DNA of 64,000 bases from assembly GCA_963784135.1 (NCBI GenBank), contig CAWAQG010000004.1:62001-126000 (forward strand). The letters are read 5' to 3'. The stretch comes from JADFXI01 sp963784135. Its GTDB lineage: Bacteria; Nitrospirota; Thermodesulfovibrionia; Thermodesulfovibrionales; Dissulfurispiraceae. The notes beneath the pieces are model-generated. The model saw only the letters and a program-made list of their open reading frames with translations. It was not told where the DNA came from and ran no database searches. The position numbers and the translations under genes are program-made. Of this stretch, positions 35,035 through 43,834 are shown one piece after another (position 1 is the stretch's first letter; each line of letters opens with the position of its first letter).

Positions 35035-35714
35035 TGAAGACTGGCAATAGGCAATGGGCAATAGGCAATAGGCAAAACAATAAGCATGTGCTTTTTGTTA
35101 TTTTTATGCTATTGCCTATTGCCTATTGCCTATCTCCCATAGCCCTGTCTTTTGCCGGAGTTGCCGATGATGAGGTTGCGAGGATTCAAAAGGCTTACGA
35201 GAATATAAAGGACATCAGGGGCAATTTCGCACAGAAAAGTTACATTAAGGATTTAAGGAGGACCGATACTTACAACGGTCAGTTTTTTATAAAGCCCCCA
35301 AAGATGAAATGGGAATTCAGGGGAGACAAACCCCAGACCGTATATATCAATGGGGAAGATATACTTATTTATCAAAAGAAAGAAAAGCAGGTTTTTAAAT
35401 CAAGATTTGACAGGGCCGCTTACGGCCAGTCGCCTATCGCATTGCTGGGCGGCTTTGGCGATATTAAAAAAGAATTTGACGCTTCAATGAAAAAAGACAG
35501 GCTGATACTTAAACCCAGAACGCCGATGGGCACTATTGTTCAGATAGAACTAACCCTGTCCGACGGGGTATTTCCTATCGAAGCCCTTTCTATTCATGAC
35601 ACGGCCTCTAATACAATTGATATTACCCTGAAAGATGTCAGGATCAACACAGGGATCAGTGAAAGGATATTTGCGTTTACGCCTCCTGAAGACGCCGCCG
35701 TTGTGCAACAGTAA
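35031..35714 (+). CDS. lolA: LolA-like outer membrane lipoprotein carrier
   Basis: 227 residues, start overlapping the ftsK stop. The signal sequence lies at about 20-42 and is odd: the N-terminal coding DNA consists of GGCAATA repeats and their inverse. The mature part is the LolA half-barrel: IQKAYENIKDIRGNFAQKSY, YNGQFFIKPPKMKWEF, DILIYQKKEKQVF and a C-terminal IDITLKDVRINTGISERIFAFTPPEDA. LolA carries lipoproteins across the periplasm to LolB. FtsK-LolA adjacency is common in many bacteria, which supports the call. Confidence 0.9.
   Translation: MMKTGNRQWAIGNRQNNKHVLFVIFMLLPIAYCLSPIALSFAGVADDEVARIQKAYENIKDIRGNFAQKSYIKDLRRTDTYNGQFFIKPPKMKWEFRGDKPQTVYINGEDILIYQKKEKQVFKSRFDRAAYGQSPIALLGGFGDIKKEFDASMKKDRLILKPRTPMGTIVQIELTLSDGVFPIEALSIHDTASNTIDITLKDVRINTGISERIFAFTPPEDAAVVQQ
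35042..35127 (+). repeat. Heptameric GGCAATA repeats in the lolA signal region
   Basis: About four copies of (A)GGCAATA at 35042-35073 and inverted copies (TTGCCTAT) at 35109-35131 could form a long hairpin around the lolA start. The repeats encode QWAIGNRQ and LPIAYCLSPIA. Similar simple repeats lie at 16.2 and 30.4 kb. Confidence 0.55.
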
Positions 35715-35902
35715 AACCTGCAGCGGGCCGGCATTACCGGCTGTATTATTCTTACGCGACAGAAAACGTAAAAAAGCCCCGGCTTAACTGAATTGTAATA
35801 ACGGTGACATTATGTTGTAACAGCACTTTGTTAATATATTTAAAAAGGTCTGGAATGCTCCTGTTAACCTAAGTATTGCAAAAAGTTTCAGTTTTCTTAC
35901 CA

Positions 35903-35970
35903 TGTCATTCCGGCTTGACCGGAATCGTTTTTGAACGGAGCAACGCGATTCCCGACAAGCGGGAATGACA
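35903..35970. repeat. dRS3-like palindrome pair
   Basis: TGTCATTCCGGCTTGACC at the left and AAGCGGGAATGACA at the right form an inverted pair of about 68 bp, each arm itself a small palindrome. It belongs to the same broad class as the arms of elements A to C but lacks a nuclease remnant. It is the only recognisable feature in the 392-base gap between lolA and the chemoreceptor gene (35715-36106). Confidence 0.6.
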
Positions 35971-36106
35971 ATTCGGCTGATACAGGAGTTCACTAAAGGT
36001 GAATTTCTGTCCCAAACTGAAGCCCGGCGTTTGCAGTGGTTTTCAAGCATAGAGTGCCCTATTTATTGCAACTGATGAGATACCACAAACGGAGAAGGAG
36101 AAGAAT

Positions 36107-37738
36107 ATGCGCTTTGCAAGAGAGTTCAGCATCAAGAGATTCTTTCAGGTCAATTTCATTCTTACTATTACGGTATTGGGCATTATAATCGTTTTTTCCT
36201 CGGTGCTCAATCAAAAGATGCAGCGGGACATTGAAGGCATAATAAACGTTGACCAGCAGGCAAGGTCCAGGGGGAAAGTCGAAGAGATAAAAGGGGAGAT
36301 GAAAAACTTCTCCGTGATAATGACGGCGCTATTATCGTTCTCTCTGCTCGGCGGCGTCGTGTTCCTTTTTATGACCCACAGGAAGATTCTGACCCCTCTT
36401 GCCGGTCTGACCGCTCATGTTGATGAAATTGCAAAAGGGAACCTGAACGTCAAACTCATATGCGGCCGGAAGGGTGACGAAATAAATACACTATCCTGCC
36501 ACATGGATACTATGGTCACTTCTTTCGGCAACATCCTGGATACTGTTGTTACAACGGCAAATAATGTAACATCATCAACGGTTGTTCTCACATCATCAGC
36601 CAACACTGCCGATAAATGCGCAAGGGAACAGGCTACCCAGACGTCGCAGATCGCTGCTGCCTCGGGAGAGATGTCTCAGACGATAATCGACATCGCAAAG
36701 AATTCAGCCTTCGCGGCGGAGACCTCTGAGGACGCGATGAAGACGGCGAACAAGGGCAAGGAATTAGCGGATGGAGCGGTAAGTACGGTTGACAGAGTTT
36801 ACGCCTCGACAGTCGCCCTCGCCACAATGGTAGAGAAATTAAACGGCAGGGCGTCAGAGATAGGCGATATTGTAACGGTCATAAAAGACATAGCCGACCA
36901 GACGAACCTGCTTGCCCTGAATGCGGCGATTGAAGCGGCAAGGGCCGGGGAACAGGGAAGGGGATTTGCCGTGGTGGCGGATGAAGTAAGGAAGCTTGCC
37001 GAAAGGACGATAAAGGCAACGCTGGAAATATCCGAAAAGATAACCGCAATACAGTCCGAATCGAGCGAGACGGCCAGAACAATGGACCAGGCCACAAATG
37101 AAGTAACAAAGGCCACCGAGTTCATAAGGAATGTCGGCGATACCCTGAACCATATAGTGGGGGCGGCGCAAAAGTCCAAAGACCAGATAATCAATATAGC
37201 CACGGCGGTTGACCAGCAGTCGGCTGCGGCAGAGCAGGTGAGCGGGAGTATTGACAAGGCACAGGACATATCGAAGAAAGTTGAAGCCGTGACCATGAAA
37301 GTGGCGAGTGAAGCGTCCGGCATGATAACCATGATGGAAAAGTTGAGGGGCGCAGTCGGCGGCTTCAGAACAGCGGGCAGCGACACCTATATTCTTGACG
37401 TCGCCAAAAACGACCACAGGATATTCTGCTCAAAGATCCATTCGGCCATAGACGGTCTGACACACGTTGATCCCGCCGGCATAGCTGACCATCACAAATG
37501 CAGGTTCGGCAAGTGGTATTTCTCCGAGGGCAAGCAGTTGTGCGGGCACCTGCCGTCATTTAAGTCGATAGACAGTCCCCACCAGAGGGTCCATGCGATG
37601 GGCAAGGAAGCAGTAGCGGCCCATGCAAGGGGCGACAAGGCAAGGGCAGAGGAGTTTAGGAGGGAGATGGACAACAACTCAACAGAGGTCATCTCATGCC
37701 TCGACAGGATAAAGATCGAATGCGGGAGCAATGCATGA
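36107..37738 (+). CDS. Methyl-accepting chemotaxis protein with CZB domain
   Basis: 543 residues. Two membrane helices (14-35 and 68-90) enclose only about 32 residues, so there is no periplasmic sensor. HAMP (91-145) and a signalling domain follow, whose hairpin tip EAARAGEQGRGFAVVADEVRKLAERT is intact. The C-terminal CZB domain (about 425-535) has the zinc ligands in HHKCRFGKWY and the two flanking histidine helices. CZB receptors sense zinc-linked signals such as hypochlorous acid or metal levels from the cytoplasm. GGAGAAGGAGAAG precedes ATG. It stands alone, so any chemotaxis partners are elsewhere. Confidence 0.93.
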   Translation: MRFAREFSIKRFFQVNFILTITVLGIIIVFSSVLNQKMQRDIEGIINVDQQARSRGKVEEIKGEMKNFSVIMTALLSFSLLGGVVFLFMTHRKILTPLAGLTAHVDEIAKGNLNVKLICGRKGDEINTLSCHMDTMVTSFGNILDTVVTTANNVTSSTVVLTSSANTADKCAREQATQTSQIAAASGEMSQTIIDIAKNSAFAAETSEDAMKTANKGKELADGAVSTVDRVYASTVALATMVEKLNGRASEIGDIVTVIKDIADQTNLLALNAAIEAARAGEQGRGFAVVADEVRKLAERTIKATLEISEKITAIQSESSETARTMDQATNEVTKATEFIRNVGDTLNHIVGAAQKSKDQIINIATAVDQQSAAAEQVSGSIDKAQDISKKVEAVTMKVASEASGMITMMEKLRGAVGGFRTAGSDTYILDVAKNDHRIFCSKIHSAIDGLTHVDPAGIADHHKCRFGKWYFSEGKQLCGHLPSFKSIDSPHQRVHAMGKEAVAAHARGDKARAEEFRREMDNNSTEVISCLDRIKIECGSNA

Positions 37739-37816
37739 ACTTGCCGGCTTGTATCCATTCAGCCTCTCACTCCGCAATTTATGTTATATTGAAAATATAT
37801 GAAACCGGGAGTGCCG

Positions 37817-38143
37817 ATGAGAATGGTCCGGGAAGAGAAGACTGTTCAGGCCATGATAAGGGTTTATTGCCGTGATAAACACGGGACAACGGACTCTCTT
37901 TGTCCCGACTGTGAAGAACTGATGGCCTATGCAAAGGCGCGTCTCGCAAACTGCCCTTTCCAGGAAACCAAGACACCCTGTGCAAAATGCCTGGTGCATT
38001 GTTATAAGCCCGTCATGAGGGACAAGGTCAGGTCAATCATGCGGTATTCGGGGCCGCGCATGGCCTATAGGCACCCTGTTTTAGCGCTTTTTCACTTTAT
38101 GGATGGGTTCAAACAGCCGGGCAAAAGACGGGAACAGATATGA
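37817..38143 (+). CDS. Nitrous oxide-stimulated promoter family protein (YgbA)
   Basis: 108 residues from ATG 37817 (GGGAG five bases upstream; an ATG at 37799 adds six residues). The YgbA/PF11756 pattern is clear: a run of cysteines in YCRDKHGTTDSLCPDCEELMAYA, CPFQETKTPCAKCLVHCY and the MRDKVRSIMRYSGPRM segment, ending in HPVLALFHFMDG. E. coli YgbA is induced by nitric oxide and aids recovery from nitrosative stress; the cysteines may bind an iron-sulphur or zinc site. It overlaps pdxA by four bases. Confidence 0.9.
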   Translation: MRMVREEKTVQAMIRVYCRDKHGTTDSLCPDCEELMAYAKARLANCPFQETKTPCAKCLVHCYKPVMRDKVRSIMRYSGPRMAYRHPVLALFHFMDGFKQPGKRREQI

Positions 38144-39090
38144 CACCACACAGGAAAATAGCTATAACTATCGGAGACCCCGGAGGCATAGGGCCCGAGG
38201 TTGCGCTGAAATCTGTCATCTCAAACGATATTGCCGGACTATGCCAGCCAGTGATTATTGGAGACAGGGTAGTTATTGAGGAAGCAATAGAACGGTTTGG
38301 ACTCCCGGTCAGCCCCGGACATATTGAACTGGTAAATGTCGGCGAGATTAAGAGCAGCGGGTTTGAAACAGGCGTTCCCACTGCTGTTGGAGGGAGTGCT
38401 TCCGTCGCTTATATAAAAAGGGCGGTGGAGCTTGCTTTGAACCAAAGTGTTGACGCTGTTGTCACAGCGCCTATATCAAAGGAGTCCCTGAAGATGGCGG
38501 GGTTTAAATGGCCCGGCCATACCGAGATGCTCGCAGAGCTCACCGGAGCAAAAGAATTTGCAATGGTGTTTTACAGTAAAAAGCTCAGTTTGATCCTTGT
38601 TACTGCCCACACAGCTCTCTGTAATGTGCCTTCAATGATTACAAAGGAGAAGCTTTTGAAAACTATAGCTCTTGCTCAGAAGGCGTGCGCTGCCATGGGT
38701 ATTGAAAACCCCAGGATTGCTGTTGCAGGGCTGAACCCTCACGCGGGCGAATCAGGAATATTCGGAACGGAGGAAATAGACGCTATAGCTCCGGCCGTAA
38801 AAGAGGCCCGGCAACAGGGCATTCCTGTTTCAGGGCCTTATCCGGCAGATGTCATTTTCCGCAAGGCTTACAAGGGCGAATTCGATATAATTGTCTGTAT
38901 GTATCATGACCAGGGGCTTATACCGCTTAAGATGATAGCGTTTGATGAAGGCGTTAACGTGACGGTGGGGTTGCCCATTATACGGACGTCCCCTGACCAC
39001 GGAACGGCTTATGATATTGCATGGAAAGGAATAGCGAACCCTTCGAGCATGATAGAGGCCATAAAACTTTCAGTGAGGATGAGGAGGTGA
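38140..39090 (+). CDS. pdxA: 4-hydroxythreonine-4-phosphate dehydrogenase
   Basis: 316 residues, slightly short of the usual 330. ITIGDPGGIGPEVALK at the N-terminus, TAPISKESL, GHTEMLAELTG (metal ligand His in the WPGHTEML stretch), AGLNPHAGESG and MYHDQGLIPLKM are all PdxA motifs; the three metal histidines are present. PdxA oxidises 4-phosphohydroxy-threonine in the DXP-dependent pyridoxal phosphate pathway. ATG overlaps the YgbA-like stop; the Old Yellow Enzyme gene follows after two bases. Confidence 0.97.
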   Translation: MTPHRKIAITIGDPGGIGPEVALKSVISNDIAGLCQPVIIGDRVVIEEAIERFGLPVSPGHIELVNVGEIKSSGFETGVPTAVGGSASVAYIKRAVELALNQSVDAVVTAPISKESLKMAGFKWPGHTEMLAELTGAKEFAMVFYSKKLSLILVTAHTALCNVPSMITKEKLLKTIALAQKACAAMGIENPRIAVAGLNPHAGESGIFGTEEIDAIAPAVKEARQQGIPVSGPYPADVIFRKAYKGEFDIIVCMYHDQGLIPLKMIAFDEGVNVTVGLPIIRTSPDHGTAYDIAWKGIANPSSMIEAIKLSVRMRR

Positions 39091-39092
39091 CA

Positions 39093-40178
39093 ATGCTTTT
39101 TGAACCGTTCTCCTTTGCAGGGCTCAATCTTAAAAACCGGATTGTGCGTTCTGCCACGTATGAAAAAAGGGCCGACGACGACGGTTTTGTTACCGGGGCG
39201 TTAATAGAGTTCTACGAAGATATTGCAAAAGGCGGCGCGGGGCTGATAATAAGCGGAAATGTCCTGGTCCATACCTCCGGAAGGTCCGTGCCGCAAATGT
39301 TGTGCATCCACAATGATTTCTATATCGATAAGCTCAAGCGCCTTACCGATGCCGTGCATAATCTCGGCGGCACAATTGTCATCCAGCTTGTGCACGGTGG
39401 AAGACAGGCCTTCCCGTCACTGCTCGGCGGAGGGCAGCCGGTGGCCCCCTCAGTTGTCTATGATCCATCCACGCGAATAACGCCGCGTGCGATGAGTGAC
39501 GATGAGATATGGGAAGTAATCGATTCCTTCGGCGATGCCGCGAGGAGGGCCATATATGCCGGATTCGATGGCGTCCAGCTGCATGCCGCCCACGGGTATC
39601 TCATTAATGAATTTCTTTCGCCGCACACCAACAGAAGGGATGATTACTGGGGAGGCGATGAAGAGCGGAGATTCCATTTTGCAGAGGAAGTATACAGGGC
39701 CATACGCAGGGAAGCAGGGGAGAGTTGCCCCGTGTTAATCAAGATGAATGCCGATGATTTTATTGAGGGAGGGCTGGTCGCGGAGGAGAGTGTCAGGATA
39801 GCAAAACGGCTTGAAGACATGGGCGTATGCTCTTTTGAGGTCAGCGGAGGCATGTATGAATCCGGGAACAAAACAGCGCAGCCTGAAATTCTAAAACCTG
39901 AGCAGGAAGCCTATTTCCGGCCTGCCGCCGGTCTTTTTAAAGGGCGGCTGCGTATGCCGGTAATGCTGGTAGGCGGCATGCGCTCCAGACAGGTAATGGA
40001 AGATGTGCTTCTTAAAGGCGATGCCGATCTGATTTCACTGGCCAGGCCTCTCGTAAGGGAGCCTGACCTGCCGCATAAAATGGCGCGAGGCAAGGAAAAG
40101 GCCGATTGCATTTCCTGCAACGGCTGCATGAGATTTAACAAGCTCGATGTGGTGCGGTGTACCCAGCTCAAACCGTGA
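39093..40178 (+). CDS. NADH:flavin oxidoreductase (Old Yellow Enzyme family)
   Basis: 361 residues from ATG 39093, with GAGGAGGTG just upstream that also holds the pdxA stop. FMN-binding TIM barrel: FAGLNLKNRIVRSATYE, QLVHGGRQ, FDGVQLHAAHGYLINEFLSPHTNRRDDYWGG, then MLVGGMRS and DLISLARPLVREPDLP. The short tail CISCNGCMRF carries a CxxC-xxC cluster motif, as in the 2,4-dienoyl-CoA reductase branch, but the protein ends there without the C-terminal FAD domain. Likely an ene-reductase; the substrate cannot be told. Confidence 0.9.
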   Translation: MLFEPFSFAGLNLKNRIVRSATYEKRADDDGFVTGALIEFYEDIAKGGAGLIISGNVLVHTSGRSVPQMLCIHNDFYIDKLKRLTDAVHNLGGTIVIQLVHGGRQAFPSLLGGGQPVAPSVVYDPSTRITPRAMSDDEIWEVIDSFGDAARRAIYAGFDGVQLHAAHGYLINEFLSPHTNRRDDYWGGDEERRFHFAEEVYRAIRREAGESCPVLIKMNADDFIEGGLVAEESVRIAKRLEDMGVCSFEVSGGMYESGNKTAQPEILKPEQEAYFRPAAGLFKGRLRMPVMLVGGMRSRQVMEDVLLKGDADLISLARPLVREPDLPHKMARGKEKADCISCNGCMRFNKLDVVRCTQLKP

Positions 40179-40632
40179 GAGGACAGGATGAGATTTCGAG
40201 CATCATGACGAGGGCATCTTCCGTGGGACGCAAGTAATAGTCTTTCCTTGTCCCGACAACTTTGAAGTCCAGTTTCTCGTACAGTTTTTTTGCAGCGATG
40301 TTCGATATGCGCACCTCCAAAAATAGAAAGCGGCAGCCATTCCTCCTCAAGTCTTGTATTGCGTTACTGAAGATCATATTTGCGATGCCCTGTCTGCGGT
40401 AATCGGGGTGCACTGTCAGATTCATCAGGACCCCCTCATCGGCTACCTGTTTGATAAAAACATACGCAACAATCCTTCCATCAAGTTCTGCGACCCTTGT
40501 TATTGAATGTTGGCTGTAGACCTCGCCGAGGAAAGACGTTTCCGACCACGGCATGGTGTACGATGCATTTTCTATCTCTGCAATCACACGCACATCGCCG
40601 GGGGACATCTCCCTGATTGTAACGGCGTTCAT
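40168..40632 (-). CDS. rimI: Ribosomal protein alanine N-acetyltransferase
   Basis: 154 residues from ATG 40632 (TGAGGAT upstream). GNAT fold with the acetyl-CoA loop VHPDYRRQGIAN and the RimI-typical FLEVRISNIAAKKLYEKLDFKVVGTRKDYY. N-terminal IENASYTMPWSETSF also matches RimI. It lies downstream of tsaB, the usual neighbour. It converges with the Old Yellow Enzyme gene, overlapping by 11 bases. It acetylates the N-terminal alanine of ribosomal protein S18. Confidence 0.93.
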   Translation of the reverse strand: MNAVTIREMSPGDVRVIAEIENASYTMPWSETSFLGEVYSQHSITRVAELDGRIVAYVFIKQVADEGVLMNLTVHPDYRRQGIANMIFSNAIQDLRRNGCRFLFLEVRISNIAAKKLYEKLDFKVVGTRKDYYLRPTEDALVMMLEISSCPLTV

Positions 40633-40719
40633 AGTATCCTCAAATGGCGCCCCATACGCCATGAATTGGAATCAACAGGCTAATCGGTCCCGGTAAAAAT
40701 ACATTGTCCCTTGCTGTCT

Positions 40720-41418
40720 TTACGCATTATGCTGCTTCATTGCCTGCTTTATCTCCGCCTCCGACTTTCTCATATAGCGGGGTACAAGGTGTACAGGATC
40801 ATCGAATAAATTGTTTTTGGCCTTTATCATGCAGAGGTGCGCGACGTTTGCCGGCGAGGGGACCATGTGTTGAGGGTGTCCGAAAAGGGCTTTCCCCCCA
40901 AGTGACGCCTGGATATGGTCTTTGTAAAGCAGTGCTCCCTCTCCGAGGAAAACAGCGGATTTCCCTATGGAAGCGAGAAGAGTGTCAAGTTTTACAGTTT
41001 GCTCCTCGATTATTTTTGTGAAACCATCCCCCGACCATTCAAATACTCCCGCGTACACTTCCTTTTTGCGGGCATCAAGCAAAGTACATATAAGATGCGG
41101 TGAAAAAGGGACATTCCAGGCGAATGCCTCAAGGGTCGAGACGGCAACGACCTTTTTCCCGGTAGCGTAGCTGAGGCCTTTAAGGGTGCTGAGCCCGACT
41201 CTTAGCCCCGTGAACGAGCCCGGTCCGGAGGCAATACCGAACACATCTATATCATCTATTGTAAAGCCGGAGCGTTTGAGGGCATTGTCTATATCCGCCA
41301 TTATCCTCGCAGAATGGGTCGCCTTCACGTTCATCCTGGACTCGGCAATAAGGGTATCGTCTTCCATTACCGCAATGCCGCCAAGCATGGTAGATGTTTC
41401 AATCGCCAGCAGCTTCAT
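40720..41418 (-). CDS. tsaB: tRNA threonylcarbamoyladenosine biosynthesis protein TsaB
   Basis: 232 residues. ASKHA-fold: LLAIETSTMLGGIAVMEDD at the start, DVFGIASGPGSFTGLRVGLSTLKGLSYA in the phosphate loop region, and a short C-terminal half as expected for TsaB rather than TsaD. TsaB scaffolds TsaD and TsaE in making t6A37 on ANN-decoding tRNAs. rimI follows 87 bases downstream, the common tsaB-rimI arrangement. Confidence 0.96.
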   Translation of the reverse strand: MKLLAIETSTMLGGIAVMEDDTLIAESRMNVKATHSARIMADIDNALKRSGFTIDDIDVFGIASGPGSFTGLRVGLSTLKGLSYATGKKVVAVSTLEAFAWNVPFSPHLICTLLDARKKEVYAGVFEWSGDGFTKIIEEQTVKLDTLLASIGKSAVFLGEGALLYKDHIQASLGGKALFGHPQHMVPSPANVAHLCMIKAKNNLFDDPVHLVPRYMRKSEAEIKQAMKQHNA

Positions 41419-41576
41419 AACCGGGCGCCTCCCTATTTGTAAAAGTTAATATGCCAAGCACCAACGCAGGACTTAAAGACTGCATAGTCTGTATATAATA
41501 ACCTATAATTAGTGACTAAAAAACTATAAAAAGCTGTTGTCACCCCACACTGTCAAACACACACTGTCAAAACGCT

Positions 41577-42677
41577 GAACAAGTTCAGATACATGTGAGA
41601 CAGAAATAATAAAATAGAGGGGCAAACCTTTGACAAGGAGAAACCCCTCATGAAAGTATTCAGTATTGCAAAAGGTTTTCACCGGTTAGTAAAAAATACC
41701 CCACCTGAGTTATCAGATAAAGAGCTCAACAAATTGAGAGCACGGAGACTGTTTTACGAGACGAGAGATGCAAACTTGGTCTGCAGGACCTTTGAAATAG
41801 GCAGGGCAACTTTGTATCGTTGGCTGAAGAGATTTAATCCTAGAGATCTATCCACACTTAAAGATATGTCGCGGCGTCCACGAAAAGTAAGGACTCCGCA
41901 ATGGTCATATGAGCTCATGATGGCTGTCAAAAAACTTAGAAAACAATACCCTCGATGGGGCAAAGAGAAAATCGCTGTATTGCTTAAGGGTGAGGGATTG
42001 AATTCTTCAGCTTCTACTGTTGGGCGTATCATTGCTCATTTAAAAAAGCACGGGGATTTGGTTGAGCCGAAAATAAGATCAATCTCTTGCAAGAAAAAGA
42101 TAAAGAGGCCCTATGCAATCAGGAAACCCAAAGAGTATATGGCGGCTAAACCTGGAGACCTTGTAGAGGTTGATACCATGGATGTAAGACCTTTAGCAGG
42201 TGTTATATTGAAACAATTTACGGCAAGAGATGTAATATCGAAATGGGATGTGGTGGAAGTTAGGAGTCGTGCTACAGCAAAAGCCGCCAGCGAGTTTATA
42301 GACACTCTACAAAGACGCATGCCCTTTGCAATTAAGGCAATCCAGGTGGATGGTGGCAGTGAGTTTTTTGCGGACTTTGAACGCCTCTGTAAAGAAAGAG
42401 GTATTCAGCTTTTTGTGCTGCCACCTAAAAGCCCTAAACTCAATGGTGCAGTGGAACGATCAAATAGAACCCATACGGAAGAATTCTACGAAATCACAGA
42501 ATGTTCATGGAAAGTCGCCGAACTTAATCAGCAACTGAGACATCAAGAATACGTATGCAACTGCATAAGACCTCATCAGGCATTAAAATATCTAACTCCA
42601 TTGCAATTTCTTAAAAAGAGCGGCATTATTGATATAAATAGCCCCTCTCATTTGTCTCATATGTATTGAACCCATAC
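41577..42677 (+). mobile_element. IS481-like insertion sequence
   Basis: About 1.1 kb. Subterminal inverted repeats are GTTCAGATACATGTGAGACA (41583-41602) and, inverted, GTTCAATACATATGAGACA (42653-42671). A 7-bp direct repeat AAACGCT at 41570-41576 and 42678-42684 may be the target duplication, which would set the boundaries given, but the outermost bases of the two ends match poorly. A single transposase gene is intact. Confidence 0.65.
41650..42669 (+). CDS. IS481 family transposase
   Basis: 339 residues. A helix-turn-helix (TFEIGRATLYRWLKRF) is followed by an integrase core with probable acidic triad in DLVEVDTMDV, IQVDGGSEFF and LNGAVERSNRTHTEEFY. The C-terminal YNCIRPHQAL-type motif is present as VCNCIRPHQALKYLTPLQFL. 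Intact, preceded by AAGGAG. One copy in this window. Confidence 0.93.
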   Translation: MKVFSIAKGFHRLVKNTPPELSDKELNKLRARRLFYETRDANLVCRTFEIGRATLYRWLKRFNPRDLSTLKDMSRRPRKVRTPQWSYELMMAVKKLRKQYPRWGKEKIAVLLKGEGLNSSASTVGRIIAHLKKHGDLVEPKIRSISCKKKIKRPYAIRKPKEYMAAKPGDLVEVDTMDVRPLAGVILKQFTARDVISKWDVVEVRSRATAKAASEFIDTLQRRMPFAIKAIQVDGGSEFFADFERLCKERGIQLFVLPPKSPKLNGAVERSNRTHTEEFYEITECSWKVAELNQQLRHQEYVCNCIRPHQALKYLTPLQFLKKSGIIDINSPSHLSHMY

Positions 42678-42754
42678 AAACGCTTGCAATTCTTTTTACT
42701 TAGTGATAAGGTTTTCATAATGAGTCAATTTATTCCAATAACAGGAGGAAAAAA

Positions 42755-43111
42755 ATGAGAAGGACGGTAATTTTGGCTTTTGTAACAGTTCTTATTGCTT
42801 TTGGGTGTGCATCGCAGGATTATGTAAGGCAGCAGATTGACCCTCTGGTCGACAGGATCAGCAAGCTTGAGGCGCGGGTCTCAGCTCTGGAAACTAAAGT
42901 AGCTGCTCTTCAAGGACCAGGGGCTGATGTTGACGCCGCAAAAAAGGATGCTGCCGACGCCAAGGCATTGGCAGAGGAAGCATTGAAATGCTGCAAAGAC
43001 ACGGGTGCTAAGGCGGAGGAGGCAGCCCGGAGGGCAGAGGCAGCGGCAGAGAGGGCAGAGGCGGCAACGGGCAAGGCACAAAAGGCTTTTGAATTACAGC
43101 AAAAGAAGTAG
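42755..43111 (+). CDS. Small alanine-rich coiled-coil lipoprotein (Lpp-like)
   Basis: 118 residues. Signal peptide with lipobox LIAFGC, lipidated Cys at residue 18, then heptads (VDRISKLEARVSALETKVAAL) and a long alanine-zipper region (AAKKDAADAKALAEEAL; AARRAEAAAERAEAATGKA). Such proteins resemble Braun-type lipoproteins and may tether or brace the envelope. ACAGGAGG precedes the ATG. A stem CCGCAGGG / CCCTGCGG lies just downstream, possibly a terminator without a clear T-run. Confidence 0.85.
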   Translation: MRRTVILAFVTVLIAFGCASQDYVRQQIDPLVDRISKLEARVSALETKVAALQGPGADVDAAKKDAADAKALAEEALKCCKDTGAKAEEAARRAEAAAERAEAATGKAQKAFELQQKK

Positions 43112-43227
43112 GTCATTATACTCCAGGTCCTCCGCAGGGGTTGGGTGTGTTTGAATTCCCTGCGGGGGGCCGGTCATCAAAAGCTTAATGGATAGTGCTC
43201 ATATCTCCGACATGCAACGTTTCAATT

Positions 43228-43399
43228 TGGTAGTGGGCCAGCTTGTTTTTGCTCTGTATCAATTAGTCTTTCAATTCAATCACCGGCATGTATTGAAAAT
43301 TATCTCTGGTCGCCATTTCTCGATATGTGGGCCGGACGTTACCAGCCCACTATTGAGAACCCAGGTGATCCAGAGCAAAAACAAACTGGCCCACTACCA
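43228..43399. repeat. 172-bp MITE with 33-bp inverted ends
   Basis: Left end TGGTAGTGGGCCAGCTTG (43228 onward) and its inverted partner ending at 43399 match at 31 of 33 positions over 43228-43260 and 43367-43399. A GTGGGC / GCCCAC hairpin lies inside. No gene. A truncated relative is at 55578-55694, so this is a repeat family; the parent transposase is not in the window. Flanking duplication not clear. Confidence 0.8.
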
Positions 43400-43425
43400 T
43401 TTGGACCTTTGGACTGACTGATTGA

Positions 43426-43455
43426 TTGACAAAAAAAGGCGTTATATAGTTTAAT
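43426..43455 (+). promoter_or_regulatory. Probable promoter of tRNA-Val
   Basis: TTGACA at 43426-43431 and TTTAAT at 43450-43455, 18-base spacer, start point just upstream of the tRNA at 43466. The -35 box is strong, the -10 box weaker; TATAGT at 43445 is too close to be used. Confidence 0.5.
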
Positions 43456-43465
43456 ATCAATTCTT

Positions 43466-43541
43466 GGGCGGATAGCTCAGCTGGGAGAGCGCAGCCCTTA
43501 CAAGGCTGATGTCACAGGTTCGATCCCTGTTCCGCCTACCA
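43466..43541 (+). tRNA. tRNA-Val (anticodon TAC)
   Basis: 76 nt including an encoded CCA. Acceptor GGGCGGA pairs with TCCGCCT (G1-U72 wobble), D arm GCTC-AGCTGGGA-GAGC, anticodon arm with loop CTTACAA giving anticodon TAC, T arm CACAGGTTCGATCCCTGT. Complete cloverleaf. Confidence 0.97.
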
Positions 43542-43653
43542 TAAGACAGCAATCAGTGAGCGGTGACGGGTGATTAGTTAATAGAGGGAAAGGCGTGATT
43601 TTTCCCAAGAGACTGATTGCGGGCAACACGTTGCTCATCACGGTTTTTAGTTT

Positions 43654-43730
43654 GGGGTGGTAGTTCAGTTGGTTAGAACGCCTGCCTGTCACGCAGGAGG
43701 TCGCGGGTTCGAGCCCCGTCCGCCCCGCCA
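43654..43730 (+). tRNA. tRNA-Asp (anticodon GTC)
   Basis: 77 nt with encoded CCA. Acceptor GGGGTGG / CCGCCCC, D arm GTTC-AGTTGGTT-AGAAC, anticodon loop CTGTCAC (anticodon GTC), T arm CGCGGGTTCGAGCCCCG. Its 3' end is the attachment site of the integrated element; the tRNA itself remains complete. Confidence 0.97.
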
Positions 43731-43731
43731 T
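43705..43731 (+). other. attL, 3' end of tRNA-Asp
   Basis: The 27-base segment from the T stem to one base past CCA recurs perfectly at 48863-48889. It marks the left junction of the integrated element; the tRNA gene is kept whole at this end. Confidence 0.88.
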
Positions 43732-43834
43732 ATTTATTATGTATTATCAATAACTTAGTTTTTATTCTCCTCTCAAAACGCCGTCATCAAACCGTCATCA
43801 AATCTCTTTCTATCATGGGCTTGCGGGGCGCTGC

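Noticed and set aside
43441..43450. TATATAGT as -10 box for tRNA-Val
   Set aside because: It is only 11-13 bases from the TTGACA box; TTTAAT at 43450 has better spacing.
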